A stretch of DNA of 64,000 bases from Actinospica acidithermotolerans (GTDB taxonomy: Bacteria; Actinomycetota; Actinomycetes; Streptomycetales; Catenulisporaceae). The translations under genes were made by a program, and so were the position numbers. The stretch is from positions 115,001-179,000 of the forward strand of contig NZ_JAGSOH010000003.1 of the NCBI RefSeq assembly GCF_018139625.1. The letters are read 5' to 3'. This document shows positions 16,620 to 26,000 of this stretch, in pieces (the first letter of the stretch is position 1; every line of letters begins with the position of its first letter). Under the pieces are notes generated by a model, which did no database searches, was not told the DNA's origin, and saw only the letters and a list, made by a program, of their open reading frames with translations.

Positions 16620-18482
16620 TCAATCCCCGAGCTCGTAGGCCGCGGGGCGCGACTGGATCGCGCGGATGCGCGATACGTCGAGCTTGCAGCCGCGATCGAA
16701 GCGGTACACTCCGTTGCGCTCCTGGAACACGTCCGTCAGCTGCGTGAAGCAGTAACCGAACATGAGCGGGTTGCCCAAAAGGGCGTCGACGAGGCCGGCG
16801 AAGCGCTCGTACCACTCCTCCTCGGTACGCGGCGCGGTGCCGTACCCCCAGCCCTCGGCATCGCGGCCACGGTCGCGCGCCGGATCCCAGAGGATGCCGC
16901 CGAATTCGCTGCAGAAATAGGGCTGGCCGGCGTAGGGCTTAGACCAGGTCGTGCCATCCGGCGCACGGTTGACGTAGGGAGTGCCGTCCGCCAGTCCGGC
17001 CATCGCCTTCGCGAAAAGATCCGGTTCCTGCTCGTAGTTGTGCGAGTCGTAGACGTCCGTCCATATGACACGGTGCGAGTAGCCGGACGCGTCGATCACC
17101 GGCCTCGACAGGTCAGCCGCCTTGGTCGCGAGAAAGAGGCCGAGCGTGACGTCGTCAAGGGTGGTGATCCGGTCGCCCAGCGGCTGGAAGGTCTCGTTGA
17201 GGGGACACCAGCCGATGATCGCCGGATGCGAGTGATCGCGTTCGAGTACTTCGAGCCACTGGGTGATGAACGACGCCGTCGGCTGCTGCCCTTCCGGACC
17301 CGAGCCGACGCGCGCTCCCCAATCCCCGAACTCGCCCCACACGAGGTAACCGAGCCGGTCGGCATGGTAGAGGAATCGCTCCTCGAACACCTTCTGGTGC
17401 AGCCGCGCTCCGTTGAATCCGGCCTGAAGCGCCAGTTCTATGTCGCGGACCAGGGCGGCGTCGTCCGGCGCGGTCATCAACCCATCCGGATACCAGCCCT
17501 GATCCAGCACCAGCCGCTGGAAGACGCGCTCGCCGTTGATGAGCACCGCGCGCCCGTCGATGGACACGCTGCGCAGACCGGCGTAGCTGCGCACCTCATC
17601 GACGAGTTCGCCCTCCCCGCCACGCAATTCCAGCCGAAGGTCGTAGAGGTGCGGGTCCGCAGGGCTCCACACGCGCCGCCGCCCGGCGGGCACGGGCAGC
17701 ACCAGTACGGGGGCGCCGTCGATGTCGAGCGCCGCCTCCGCCCGGGCGACCTCGCCGGCCTCGTCGGAGATGACAGCTTGTACGCGCAGGGCCGCCGCCG
17801 CACTCGAGACGGGAACGGTGACCAGGAATCTGCTGCCGGAGAGGTCGGGCGTGATCTTGGCGCGCTTCAGATGCACCTTGGGAACCGGTTCGAGCCAGAC
17901 CGTCTGCCAGATTCCGGTGCTTCGCTGGTAGAACGCTTCGTAACCGTGGTAACGGGTGGACTGCTTGCCCCGGGCCTGGCTGCCGCCGCGGCTGTCCCGA
18001 GCTCGCACGGTGATGTCGAACTGGCGGCCCGGCTCGATCAGATCGGTGATGTCCAGGCTGAAGCCGGTGAACCCGCCGCGGTGCCGGCCCGCCTCCACGC
18101 CGTCGATCCACACCGTCGCGTCGTGGTCGACGGCCTGGAAGTGCAGCAAGACCCTCTCTCCAGCCCAGTCGGCCGGCACTGTGGCCGAACGCCGGTACCA
18201 GACCGCCTCGAGGAAGTCCGTCACGCCGACCCCCGAGAGCTGCGACTCCGGTGCGAAGGGGACGGTGATCTCGCCGGACAGCTCCGCCTCGAGCAGACCG
18301 CGCTCGTACCCGGAATCCGCCTGGTCGATTTCGAACCGCCAGGTCCCGTTGAGGCAGAGCCAGCGCTCCCGGACGAATTGAGGCCGGGGGTACTCGGCCC
18401 GGGGCATCGGCCGCACCGGCGTCTCGGCCGCTTGCATCGTTGCAACGTTCACGGGAAGTGAGTATCGCCGCCGAGCTTGCAT
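16620..18482 (-). CDS. Intracellular glycoside hydrolase family 2 enzyme
   Basis: Up to 620 residues, no signal peptide. The N-terminal sugar-binding domain reads RPQFVRERWLCLNGTWRFEI. The immunoglobulin-like middle domain ends near VRSYAGLRSVSIDG. The TIM barrel carries the general acid/base Glu430 in WCPLNETF and the nucleophile Glu526 in FCSEFGG (numbered from the ATG at 18482). The shape fits beta-galactosidase/glucuronidase/mannosidase-type GH2 enzymes; specificity is open. Start choice is uncertain: the ATG at 18482 lies inside one operator, another in-frame ATG at 18437 lies inside a second, and MPRAEYPRPQ at 18407 is the most family-like N-terminus; none has a good ribosome site. It leads the operon containing the importer and probably cleaves the imported oligosaccharide. 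Confidence 0.9.
   Translation of the reverse strand: MQARRRYSLPVNVATMQAAETPVRPMPRAEYPRPQFVRERWLCLNGTWRFEIDQADSGYERGLLEAELSGEITVPFAPESQLSGVGVTDFLEAVWYRRSATVPADWAGERVLLHFQAVDHDATVWIDGVEAGRHRGGFTGFSLDITDLIEPGRQFDITVRARDSRGGSQARGKQSTRYHGYEAFYQRSTGIWQTVWLEPVPKVHLKRAKITPDLSGSRFLVTVPVSSAAAALRVQAVISDEAGEVARAEAALDIDGAPVLVLPVPAGRRRVWSPADPHLYDLRLELRGGEGELVDEVRSYAGLRSVSIDGRAVLINGERVFQRLVLDQGWYPDGLMTAPDDAALVRDIELALQAGFNGARLHQKVFEERFLYHADRLGYLVWGEFGDWGARVGSGPEGQQPTASFITQWLEVLERDHSHPAIIGWCPLNETFQPLGDRITTLDDVTLGLFLATKAADLSRPVIDASGYSHRVIWTDVYDSHNYEQEPDLFAKAMAGLADGTPYVNRAPDGTTWSKPYAGQPYFCSEFGGILWDPARDRGRDAEGWGYGTAPRTEEEWYERFAGLVDALLGNPLMFGYCFTQLTDVFQERNGVYRFDRGCKLDVSRIRAIQSRPAAYELGD
18432..18445. promoter_or_regulatory. 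LacI-type operator O1 of the GH2 operon
   Basis: TTGCATCGTTGCAA, with perfect TTGCA/TGCAA arms around TCGT. It lies 45 bp from an identical copy at 18477, inside the 5' end of the GH2 gene as drawn from the outermost ATG. LacI-family repressors bind such even palindromes with a central CG. Confidence 0.7.
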
Positions 18483-18490
18483 CGTTGCAA
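18477..18490. promoter_or_regulatory. LacI-type operator O2 of the GH2 operon
   Basis: A second exact copy of TTGCATCGTTGCAA, centred 45 bp from O1 and overlapping the outermost ATG of the GH2 gene. Two copies with this spacing could allow looping or cooperative repression of the GH2-importer-glycosidase operon. Confidence 0.72.
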
Positions 18491-19098
18491 TACCCCCAAG
18501 ATAACGAACCGGTTACGACGCGCGGCGGCCAGGTCGGAGTGACACTGCGACGCATGCTGATTCATGAGGCGTCCGCGCGCAGGATAAGCGCCGTCCGCGC
18601 CAGGAGTACCGCACCCGTCCTCGCCCGCGGCCGACTCGTCGGCACCGTGGAACGCTGACCCGCACCGACAGCGGCCGCCCTTCCGGATTCGCCGCGGCGG
18701 CGCGCAGGAGTACGCATAGCCTTCGTCGACGTTCACGGGCCCAGCCTGGCACCCGTCGCGTGGTGGCCTTCACCCGGCCACAACTTACATCGGCACATCC
18801 GCGACAATCCGTCCGCGAAGATCGGACCCTGCGATCCTCTTCCCCCGACCGCTTGACGCAGCGTCGAAGCGGTGGCTCAATAAGGCCTTGCAACGTTGTA
18901 AACGCCTTCCCGGCAATGGAGCCGCCCATGCCCCCACCAAGGCGCGATGTCCTTCGGGTCATGGCGAGCCACCCACCACTCAACCGGCTCACCGGCAAGC
19001 CCGCATCCAGAGGCAGGTCCACGACGGGCCGGTCCGGACGCGGACGGCCACACCACGGGCCGTTTGTGGCGAATCCTCTGGAAACGAGAGGCATCAAG
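18491..19098. other. Divergent intergenic region between GH2 and GH65 genes
   Basis: About 600 bp without a gene I can support. It holds the GH65 promoter and operator near 18853-18901 and the upstream edge of the GH2 promoter. The rest is GC-rich DNA with open frames on both strands that show no recognisable family. About 200 bp between the operator and the GTG start would be an unusually long leader, or the start lies further upstream. Confidence 0.5.
18853..18901 (+). promoter_or_regulatory. Promoter and LacI-type operator of the first GH65 gene
   Basis: TTGACG (18853-18858) and TCAATA (18877-18882), 18 bp apart, form a plausible promoter. Immediately downstream is TTGCAACGTTGTAA (18888-18901), the same operator as upstream of GH2 with small changes and a perfect central AACGTT. 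A repressor here would block the transcription start. Confidence 0.6.
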
Positions 19099-22000
19099 GT
19101 GCGACGACGACGTACACCCGAACGACTCTGGGCCACGGTGGCCTCGGTCGGCCTGCTCGCCGCGAGCGCGGCGCTGGCACCGACTGCCACCGCTGCCTCG
19201 AAGGCGCATCCGCAGGCGGCCACGTCCGCGGTCGCGGGCAGCGGGCCGTGGACGCTCTCGACGACGGATCCCACCACGAACTACACGCCGACCTTCATCG
19301 GCAACGGCTACCTCGCGGCCCGGGTGCCCGCTGCGGGCGCCGGGTTCGACACGAACCCGATCACCACCGAAAGCGAGCTGGCGGGTTTCTATTCGAACCC
19401 CCCGGCCGAGACCGACTGGTCGGAGATCCGTGCCGACATCCCGACCTGGACCACCCTCGGGCTGGTCGACGGCACCGACATGTACGGCAACCTGCCGATC
19501 TGCCGGTACGACGAAGTGTGCCAGGCCGCAGCGGGCGAACTCTCCGGCGGCGCCACCCCCGCCAGCGACCACACCGGGTCTGTCGGCGGCCTGTTCGCCG
19601 CGGGCCTCGGGTACGGCTCCCCGAATGTCGGTGCCACCGTCAGCGTACCGATCGCCGACGCCACGGCGGGTGCCGCGACGATCGCCCTGCGCTATGCCAA
19701 CGGCAACGGTGCGAGCGAGACGGTCTCGATCGGCGTCGACGGCGGCCCGCTTCAGCACGTAACGCTACCGCCCACTGCCAACTGGGACACCTGGAGCACC
19801 CTGACCCTCCCGGCGACGCTAACCGCCGGCGACAACGACGTCGTGATCACCGTGGGCTCGGGAGACTCCGGGCAGGTGAACATCGACACTGTCGCCGCGT
19901 ATCCGGCCGGTGCAGCTGCACCGACTACCGTCTCAACGCTCCAGTCCGGCACCCGGTCGGGCTTCAACCAGTCGCTCAACATGGCGACCGGGACGTTGAC
20001 GACCTCGTTCACCTGGACCGCGCCGTCCGGGCGCACCACCGACTTCACCTACACCGTCAACGCGGACCAGAGCGACGGCCACCTCGGCATGGTCACCATG
20101 TCCTTCACACCGCACTGGTCCGGGACCGCGACCGTCGTCGACGCGCTCGACGAACGCGGGCTCAACGACTCGTCCGCCTCCTCGCCGACCATCGACACCC
20201 AGAACGGCGTGCTCACCGAGAACGTCGCCGCCGACAGCACCGGGGTGACCGCTGCGATCGCGTCCGTGCTCCGACTCGGAGGCTCGACGTCGCCGACGGC
20301 CACCACCGCCGCTGACGGCGTCGCGGCCGGGCAGAGCGCGCAGCTGACCGTGGCCTCCGGCACCACCTACACGGCGACGAAGTTCGTCGGCATCGCCTCC
20401 AGCGACGACGGCGGACCCGGCGCGGCGAGCACCGCCCCGCAGAGCACCGCGCTCAGCCAAGCCACCTCGGCCGCGAACCTCGGGGCCGCCGCGATCACCT
20501 CGCGCAACAACACGGCCTGGTCGAAGCTGTGGAGCGCGGACATCTCCGTTCCCGGCAACCCCGCACTGACCGGCGAGATCCGCGCCAGCATGTTCTACCT
20601 GCTCGAAAGCAACCGCGCCGACGTACCGTGGCCCAGCCCGCCTGGCGGACTGTCCTCGGACGACTACAACGGCCACGTGTTCTGGGACATGGAAACCTGG
20701 ATGGACCCCGCGCTGCTGGCTCAACACCCGGACATCGCCGAGGCCACCGACACCTACCGCCAGGCCCTGCTCGGGCAAGCCCAGAAGAACTCCGCGACCT
20801 GCGCACCGGCTGGACAGACCGTCTCCGGCGCACGCTATCCATGGGAGAGCAGCATCACCGGCCAGGACGCGTACCAGGGACCCGGCGCGCAATGCGACGA
20901 ACTGCACATCTCGGCGGACATCGCGCTCGCGCAGTGGCAGTACTTCCTCGCCACGGGTGACACCAGTTGGCTGGCGAAAAAGGCGTGGCCCGTGCTGAGC
21001 CAGATCGCGAACTTCTGGGCCTCGCGCGCCACCGCGGACCCGACGACCTCCGGCGCGTACCAGATCCTCAACGTGATGGGCCCGGATGAGTACCACGACG
21101 GCGTCAACGACAGCGCATACACCGACGCCGCGGCCCAAGAGGTCTTGAACATCGCCACCCAGGCGGCACAGATCACCGGCAACACCGCGAACTCCGCCTG
21201 GACGACTGTGGCGAGCGGCCTGGAGATCCCCTTCGACTCCACCGACCAGCGCCACTACGAGTACAACGGGTATCCCACCGGCACGACGATCAAGCAGGCC
21301 GACGTCACCATGCTGCAGTACCCGTGGAACGTGCCGATGTCGGCTTCGGTGGCCGAGAACGACCTCGACTACTACAGCTCGGTCACCGACCTGAACGGAC
21401 CGTCGATGACCGACTCCATCGCCGCCATCGACGCGGCCGCCCTGCAGACCAATCGCTGCGACGCCTACACCTACCTCGAACGCAGCGTGAACCCGTTCAT
21501 GGGTGCCCCCTACGACCAGTTCCACGAGACCCGCACCGGCGGCGCGTTCACCTTCACCACTGCGAACGGCGGCTTCCTGCAGGAATTCGAATACGGATTC
21601 ACCGGCCTGCGCTGGAACCAGAACGCCGTCGAACTCAACCCCTCGCTGCCCCCGCAGATCCCCGAACTCGATCTGAGCGGCCTGCAGTGGCACGGCACCA
21701 CCTACTCGCTCGCGATCACCCCGACCGGCACCACGATCACCGTCACCGCCGGACCCGCCCTGCCGGTCAGCGTCGCGGGTGGCGCCGTCCAGAACGTGAG
21801 CTCCGGAGTCCCGGTCACCGTCGCCACCCGCACGTTCAGCAACGCCTCGAACCTCGCCGAGTGCAAGTCGGTGTCCGCCTCGAGCGCCGACCCGAGCTAT
21901 CCGGCCGAGGCCGCGGTCGACGGCAGCGCCGACACCTCGTGGCACGCCACGGCCACCGGCGCGAACCTCACCATCGACCTGGGCGCCGCCACCACCCTCG

Positions 22001-22968
22001 ACCAGGTCCAGGTCACCTCCGCCGGAACGACGACCGCTTACACGATCCAGGGCTCCAACGACGACAGCATCTGGACAACGCTCGCGAGTCAGGCGGCGAT
22101 AACGAGTCCGAGCAGCACCGCCTCGTTCCCGACTTCGAGCTACCGCTACATCCGCTACCAGGCAGGCTCTTCCGCCGCCGCGCAGGTAGCCGAAATCGTC
22201 ATACCGGCCGCTGCCCGGCAGATCCGTCTCGGCGCTCAGGGCCTGTGCACCGACGACCGCGGCGGCACCGGTCAATCCGGCGACGCGGTCCAGGCATACT
22301 TCTGCAATGGCACCCAAGCGCAGAGCTGGACAGCCGATTCCGACGGCTCGATCCGCGCGATGGGACTCTGCCTCGATGCTAAGGGCGGCGCCACCGCGAG
22401 CGGCACTCCCGTCCAGCTCTACACCTGCAACGCCACGGGCGCTCAGAACTGGCAGATACAGTCGAACGGCGAGGTCCTCAACCCGCAGTCCGGCAACTGC
22501 CTGACGGACCCGGGTTCCGGCGCGTCCGGCACCCAGCTGGACATCGAGACCTGCACCGGCGCGGCGAACCAGATCTGGACCCTGCGCGCACCCGTCGGCC
22601 AGATGACCGGCTATCAGGGGCTGTGTGTCGACGTCCGCAACGCCAACCCGGCCGACCTCAACCCGGTCCAGGTCTACACCTGTAACAGTACATTGGCGCA
22701 GCAGTGGACACTGGCCTCGAACTACAGCCTCCAGGCATACGGCAAGTGCCTCGACGTCAACAACGCGGGTACGACGACCGGCACGAGCGTGGACCTCTAC
22801 TACTGCAACAGCAGCGCGGCACAGAACTGGCAGCCGCAGGTTAACGGCGAACTGATCAATCCGAACTCAGGACTCTGCCTGACCGACCCCAGTTCCGGCG
22901 CCTCAGGCATCCAACTGGACATCGAGACCTGCACCGACGCGGCGAACCAGATCTGGAACCTGCCGTGA
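19099..22968 (+). CDS. Secreted multidomain GH65 enzyme with CBM35-like insert, F5/8 and two ricin modules
   Basis: The GTG at 19099 (CGAGAGG upstream) gives 1289 residues starting with a twin-Arg-like basic stretch and a signal peptide to about residue 30. The GH65 fold has FIGNGYLAARVP, DYNGHVFWDMETWMDP and MGPDEYH, whose Glu664 is the predicted general acid. GH65 includes trehalases, kojibiose/nigerose-type hydrolases and phosphorylases; secretion argues for a hydrolase. Residues about 156-276 are a CBM35/6-like beta-sandwich inserted within the N-terminal GH65 domain (ending SGQVNIDTVAAYP). About 918-1035 is an F5/8 type C (CBM32-like) domain, and about 1039-1164 and 1167-1289 are two ricin-B modules. 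It shares its operator with the GH2 operon. The linkage cleaved is unknown. Confidence 0.87.
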   Translation: MRRRRTPERLWATVASVGLLAASAALAPTATAASKAHPQAATSAVAGSGPWTLSTTDPTTNYTPTFIGNGYLAARVPAAGAGFDTNPITTESELAGFYSNPPAETDWSEIRADIPTWTTLGLVDGTDMYGNLPICRYDEVCQAAAGELSGGATPASDHTGSVGGLFAAGLGYGSPNVGATVSVPIADATAGAATIALRYANGNGASETVSIGVDGGPLQHVTLPPTANWDTWSTLTLPATLTAGDNDVVITVGSGDSGQVNIDTVAAYPAGAAAPTTVSTLQSGTRSGFNQSLNMATGTLTTSFTWTAPSGRTTDFTYTVNADQSDGHLGMVTMSFTPHWSGTATVVDALDERGLNDSSASSPTIDTQNGVLTENVAADSTGVTAAIASVLRLGGSTSPTATTAADGVAAGQSAQLTVASGTTYTATKFVGIASSDDGGPGAASTAPQSTALSQATSAANLGAAAITSRNNTAWSKLWSADISVPGNPALTGEIRASMFYLLESNRADVPWPSPPGGLSSDDYNGHVFWDMETWMDPALLAQHPDIAEATDTYRQALLGQAQKNSATCAPAGQTVSGARYPWESSITGQDAYQGPGAQCDELHISADIALAQWQYFLATGDTSWLAKKAWPVLSQIANFWASRATADPTTSGAYQILNVMGPDEYHDGVNDSAYTDAAAQEVLNIATQAAQITGNTANSAWTTVASGLEIPFDSTDQRHYEYNGYPTGTTIKQADVTMLQYPWNVPMSASVAENDLDYYSSVTDLNGPSMTDSIAAIDAAALQTNRCDAYTYLERSVNPFMGAPYDQFHETRTGGAFTFTTANGGFLQEFEYGFTGLRWNQNAVELNPSLPPQIPELDLSGLQWHGTTYSLAITPTGTTITVTAGPALPVSVAGGAVQNVSSGVPVTVATRTFSNASNLAECKSVSASSADPSYPAEAAVDGSADTSWHATATGANLTIDLGAATTLDQVQVTSAGTTTAYTIQGSNDDSIWTTLASQAAITSPSSTASFPTSSYRYIRYQAGSSAAAQVAEIVIPAAARQIRLGAQGLCTDDRGGTGQSGDAVQAYFCNGTQAQSWTADSDGSIRAMGLCLDAKGGATASGTPVQLYTCNATGAQNWQIQSNGEVLNPQSGNCLTDPGSGASGTQLDIETCTGAANQIWTLRAPVGQMTGYQGLCVDVRNANPADLNPVQVYTCNSTLAQQWTLASNYSLQAYGKCLDVNNAGTTTGTSVDLYYCNSSAAQNWQPQVNGELINPNSGLCLTDPSSGASGIQLDIETCTDAANQIWNLP

Positions 22969-23011
22969 GCTGAACAAACTGTTCACCTATAAGCACCATG
23001 CAGCAGTCATA

Positions 23012-23056
23012 GCGGCGGTCGGCGAGTTCGCTGGGAGCGAGCTCGCCGACCGCCGC
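23012..23056. terminator. Very strong bidirectional terminator hairpin
   Basis: Bases 23012-23026 (GCGGCGGTCGGCGAG) pair perfectly with 23042-23056; inside, one wobble pair and a 5-bp TCGCT/AGCGA stem continue to a GGG loop. The 21-pair stem lies between the convergent GH65 genes and should stop transcription from both. Confidence 0.8.
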
Positions 23057-23078
23057 GACGATCAGGACCGAGGAGGCG

Positions 23079-26000
23079 TCAGCCTACGGCGATGCTGTCG
23101 ATGTTGACGCTTCCGTCGTCGTCGGGACCGACGGAGAGTTGGATGAGATCCGTTCCGGCGGGGAGCGCGACCTGCTCGGTGACCGTCCCCCACGTATCCC
23201 AGCTTCCAGTGACCGGCAACTGGAGCTGCTGCGTCGTCGGGGCGGTCAGGCTGCCGGTGGTCAGGCTCGTGGTTCGGGTGATGTTCTGCAACGGCGGGGC
23301 CTGCCCGCCGAGTGAGTTGGCGTAGCGGACGCTCACCGGGTAGACACCCGCGGTCGGCACAGTCACGAGGAACGTGTCGGACGCGCCTTCGTACCAGTTG
23401 TCGACGAAGCCGGTGCCGGTGTAGCCGTTGTGGTTGCCGTCCACCGACGCGCCGCCGCCGAGAGCGCCGTCCTCGGCCTGCATCGTCGCCCCGAGCGCCT
23501 TCGGCTGGATCACGTCCAGGCTCGTGGTCGCCGTCGTCGCGTCACGCGCCGCGACGCCCTGCCACGATGTGGTGGCGGTGAGCGTCGCTGTCGTCGCCGA
23601 CTGGGAGGCCGGCGGCGTTACGGTCCACGTGACGGTCGCGCTTGCGCCCGCCGCGATGTCCACGCTCGCCGGGTCGGCGGTCACGGTCCATCCCTGCGGC
23701 ACGGCCAGATCGCTCGTCACATCGCGGGCCTCGACGTCGCTCGGGTTCTTCAGCGTCAATGTCTCACTGATGGACGCCCCGGGCGCTGTCGCGGGCGCAC
23801 CGGAAAGGCTGCCCACCAGGTCGGCGGCTGACGCGTCGGGGATCGTCAGATCCCTGATGCTGGCTGCCGATCCCCCGCCGAAGTCGAAGCGGACCGCGGT
23901 ACCGGCGACGGTCGCCCACCGCATGTCGAGATCGCCGGTCGCGGGCACCTGGCCGATCGCCACCTGCTGCCAGCTGCCGGCCGCGGACCGCACCGAGACC
24001 GCGTAGCTCGCCGGGCGGGTGGTACCCCAGGTGATGTGGGCGTTGCCGGTAGAGGACTGCCGGGCCAGCGTCACCGTGTACGAGGACGTTGTGGATGCCG
24101 CGGTCCAGGTCGTCACCGAGTTGCCGTCGACGGCCGCCGTCGGCGACTCGTTGAGCTGCGAGGAACTGGCGACGACGTTCTGGCAGCGTGCCAGGTCGTC
24201 CGTGGCGTCGAGATCGGGACGGGCGGTAGGCAGCACGACGGGGCGTCCCTGGGTCAGCTTCGTCGTGCCCCGCGGGCTCTGCACCGTGACCGCAGCACCG
24301 TCGGTCAGGGTCACCACGGTCTGCTTCGGACCGATCGCGATCGTGACGGATCGTCCTTGGTAGCGCAGTCCGCTGATGGTGATCCCGGACTTCAACTGCG
24401 GGGGTAGCGTGGGCGCGAGCTCGAGTGCCGAGGTGCTCCAGCGCAGCCCCGCGTAGCCGTACACGTAGGTCTGCAGGAATCCTCCGGCTCCGGTGGCGAA
24501 GTCGAAGGCCGGCCCGGTGCCGGTGCCGGTCAGCGCCGGCGCCCCCTGGGTCTCGGCGAACTGATCGTAGGGGCCGTTCAGATAAGGCTGGTACGAGTTC
24601 TCGAACAGCGTGTAGTCCAGGCAGCCGGGCTGCTGGACCTGTGCGGCGATGATCGACTCGACGGACGCCGTCATCGCGGGCCCGTTCGGGTCGGTGACGG
24701 GCATGTACCGATCGAGGTCGGCCGCGGCGGTCGCGCTGGCGGTGACGTACTGGAACGGGTAGGTCATCAGGACCGTGTCGGCCTGCTTGGCGGTCTCGTT
24801 CGTATAGCCCGCGTACTCGGCGTGCGTGCCGTCGGCGCTGGTCACGATGTTGATTTTATCGGCGATGGCGGACCAGGCCGGATCGGCGGTGGCGCCCACG
24901 AGCTTCGCGGCCGTGGTCGCGTCGCGCAGGGCGACGATCGCGCCGGCGTTGGTGGCGGATTCGTCGTTCACGCCCGCGGTGTACTCGTCCGGGCCGGTGA
25001 CGCCGTTGATGTGATAGAGGCCGTCGGACCCGAGGGTGACCCGGCTGGCCCAGAACTCTGCGATGTCCTTGAGAACCGGGTAGCCGTACCGCCGCAGCCA
25101 GGCGGTATCGCCGGTGGCCTCGTAGTACTGCCATTGCGCGAGGGCGATGTCACCCTCCAGGTGGTCTTCGAACCCGACGCACATCGGATGCCCGAGGTCC
25201 CCGCAGACGCCGTCCGGCCCGTTGTCCCAGGACCAGACGCCGCCCTGGTACCCGTTGGCCTTGGCGTTCGCCTCGGCCTGGCTGATCGTGTCGTAGCGGA
25301 ACATCACGATGGACTTCGCGAGTTCCGGATGCAGCGCGAGCAGCGTGGGGAACATCCACGTGTCGGCGTCCCAGAAGATGTCGCCGTTGTAGTCCTGACT
25401 CGTCAGCCCGGCGGGCGGGATGCTCCAGGACAGCCCGGCGCGAATGCTCGAGTAGAGGGTGTAGTACGACATGTTCGTCGCCGCCTGCAGCGTCTCATCG
25501 CCCGCGACACGCACATTCGGCGCCCACAGGGCTGCCCAGGCAGCCTCGTGCTGCCGTAGCAGGGCATTCCAGCCGGTGTGCGCGGCGTTCACGGCGGTCG
25601 TGGCCGCGAGTGCGGACGGATCGCGCGTGTCGTTGGACGTGGCGATGCCGACGTACTTGGTCACGACGTAGGTGTGTCCGGCCTGGACCGGCACCGTCCA
25701 GTCCTCGCCGGCCGTCGCCGTGTTCGCGGTCGGCTGATCGGCGGTGCTGCTCGTCACGCTGACGCCAGGACCCGCGACGAGATGCTGAACCTCATCGACA
25801 ACGTTGTCAGCGCCCGGCGTTTCAAGACTGACGCTCGACGTGTGGGCCCTGGTGTCCACCGCGCGCGAGGTCGGGTTGATACCTTGCGCACTGCTTCCGT
25901 CGAGGAGGGCGGAAAGCGACAGATCACCGCTCCACGAAGGCGTGACGCTCACCTGCACCTCGCCGAGATGCATCTGCGCCTGATTCGCCAGCACCTGGAA

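Noticed and set aside
19933..22317. Long minus-strand open frame opposite the first GH65 gene
   Set aside because: Gly/Arg/Val-rich low-complexity product, while the plus strand encodes an unmistakable GH65 enzyme.
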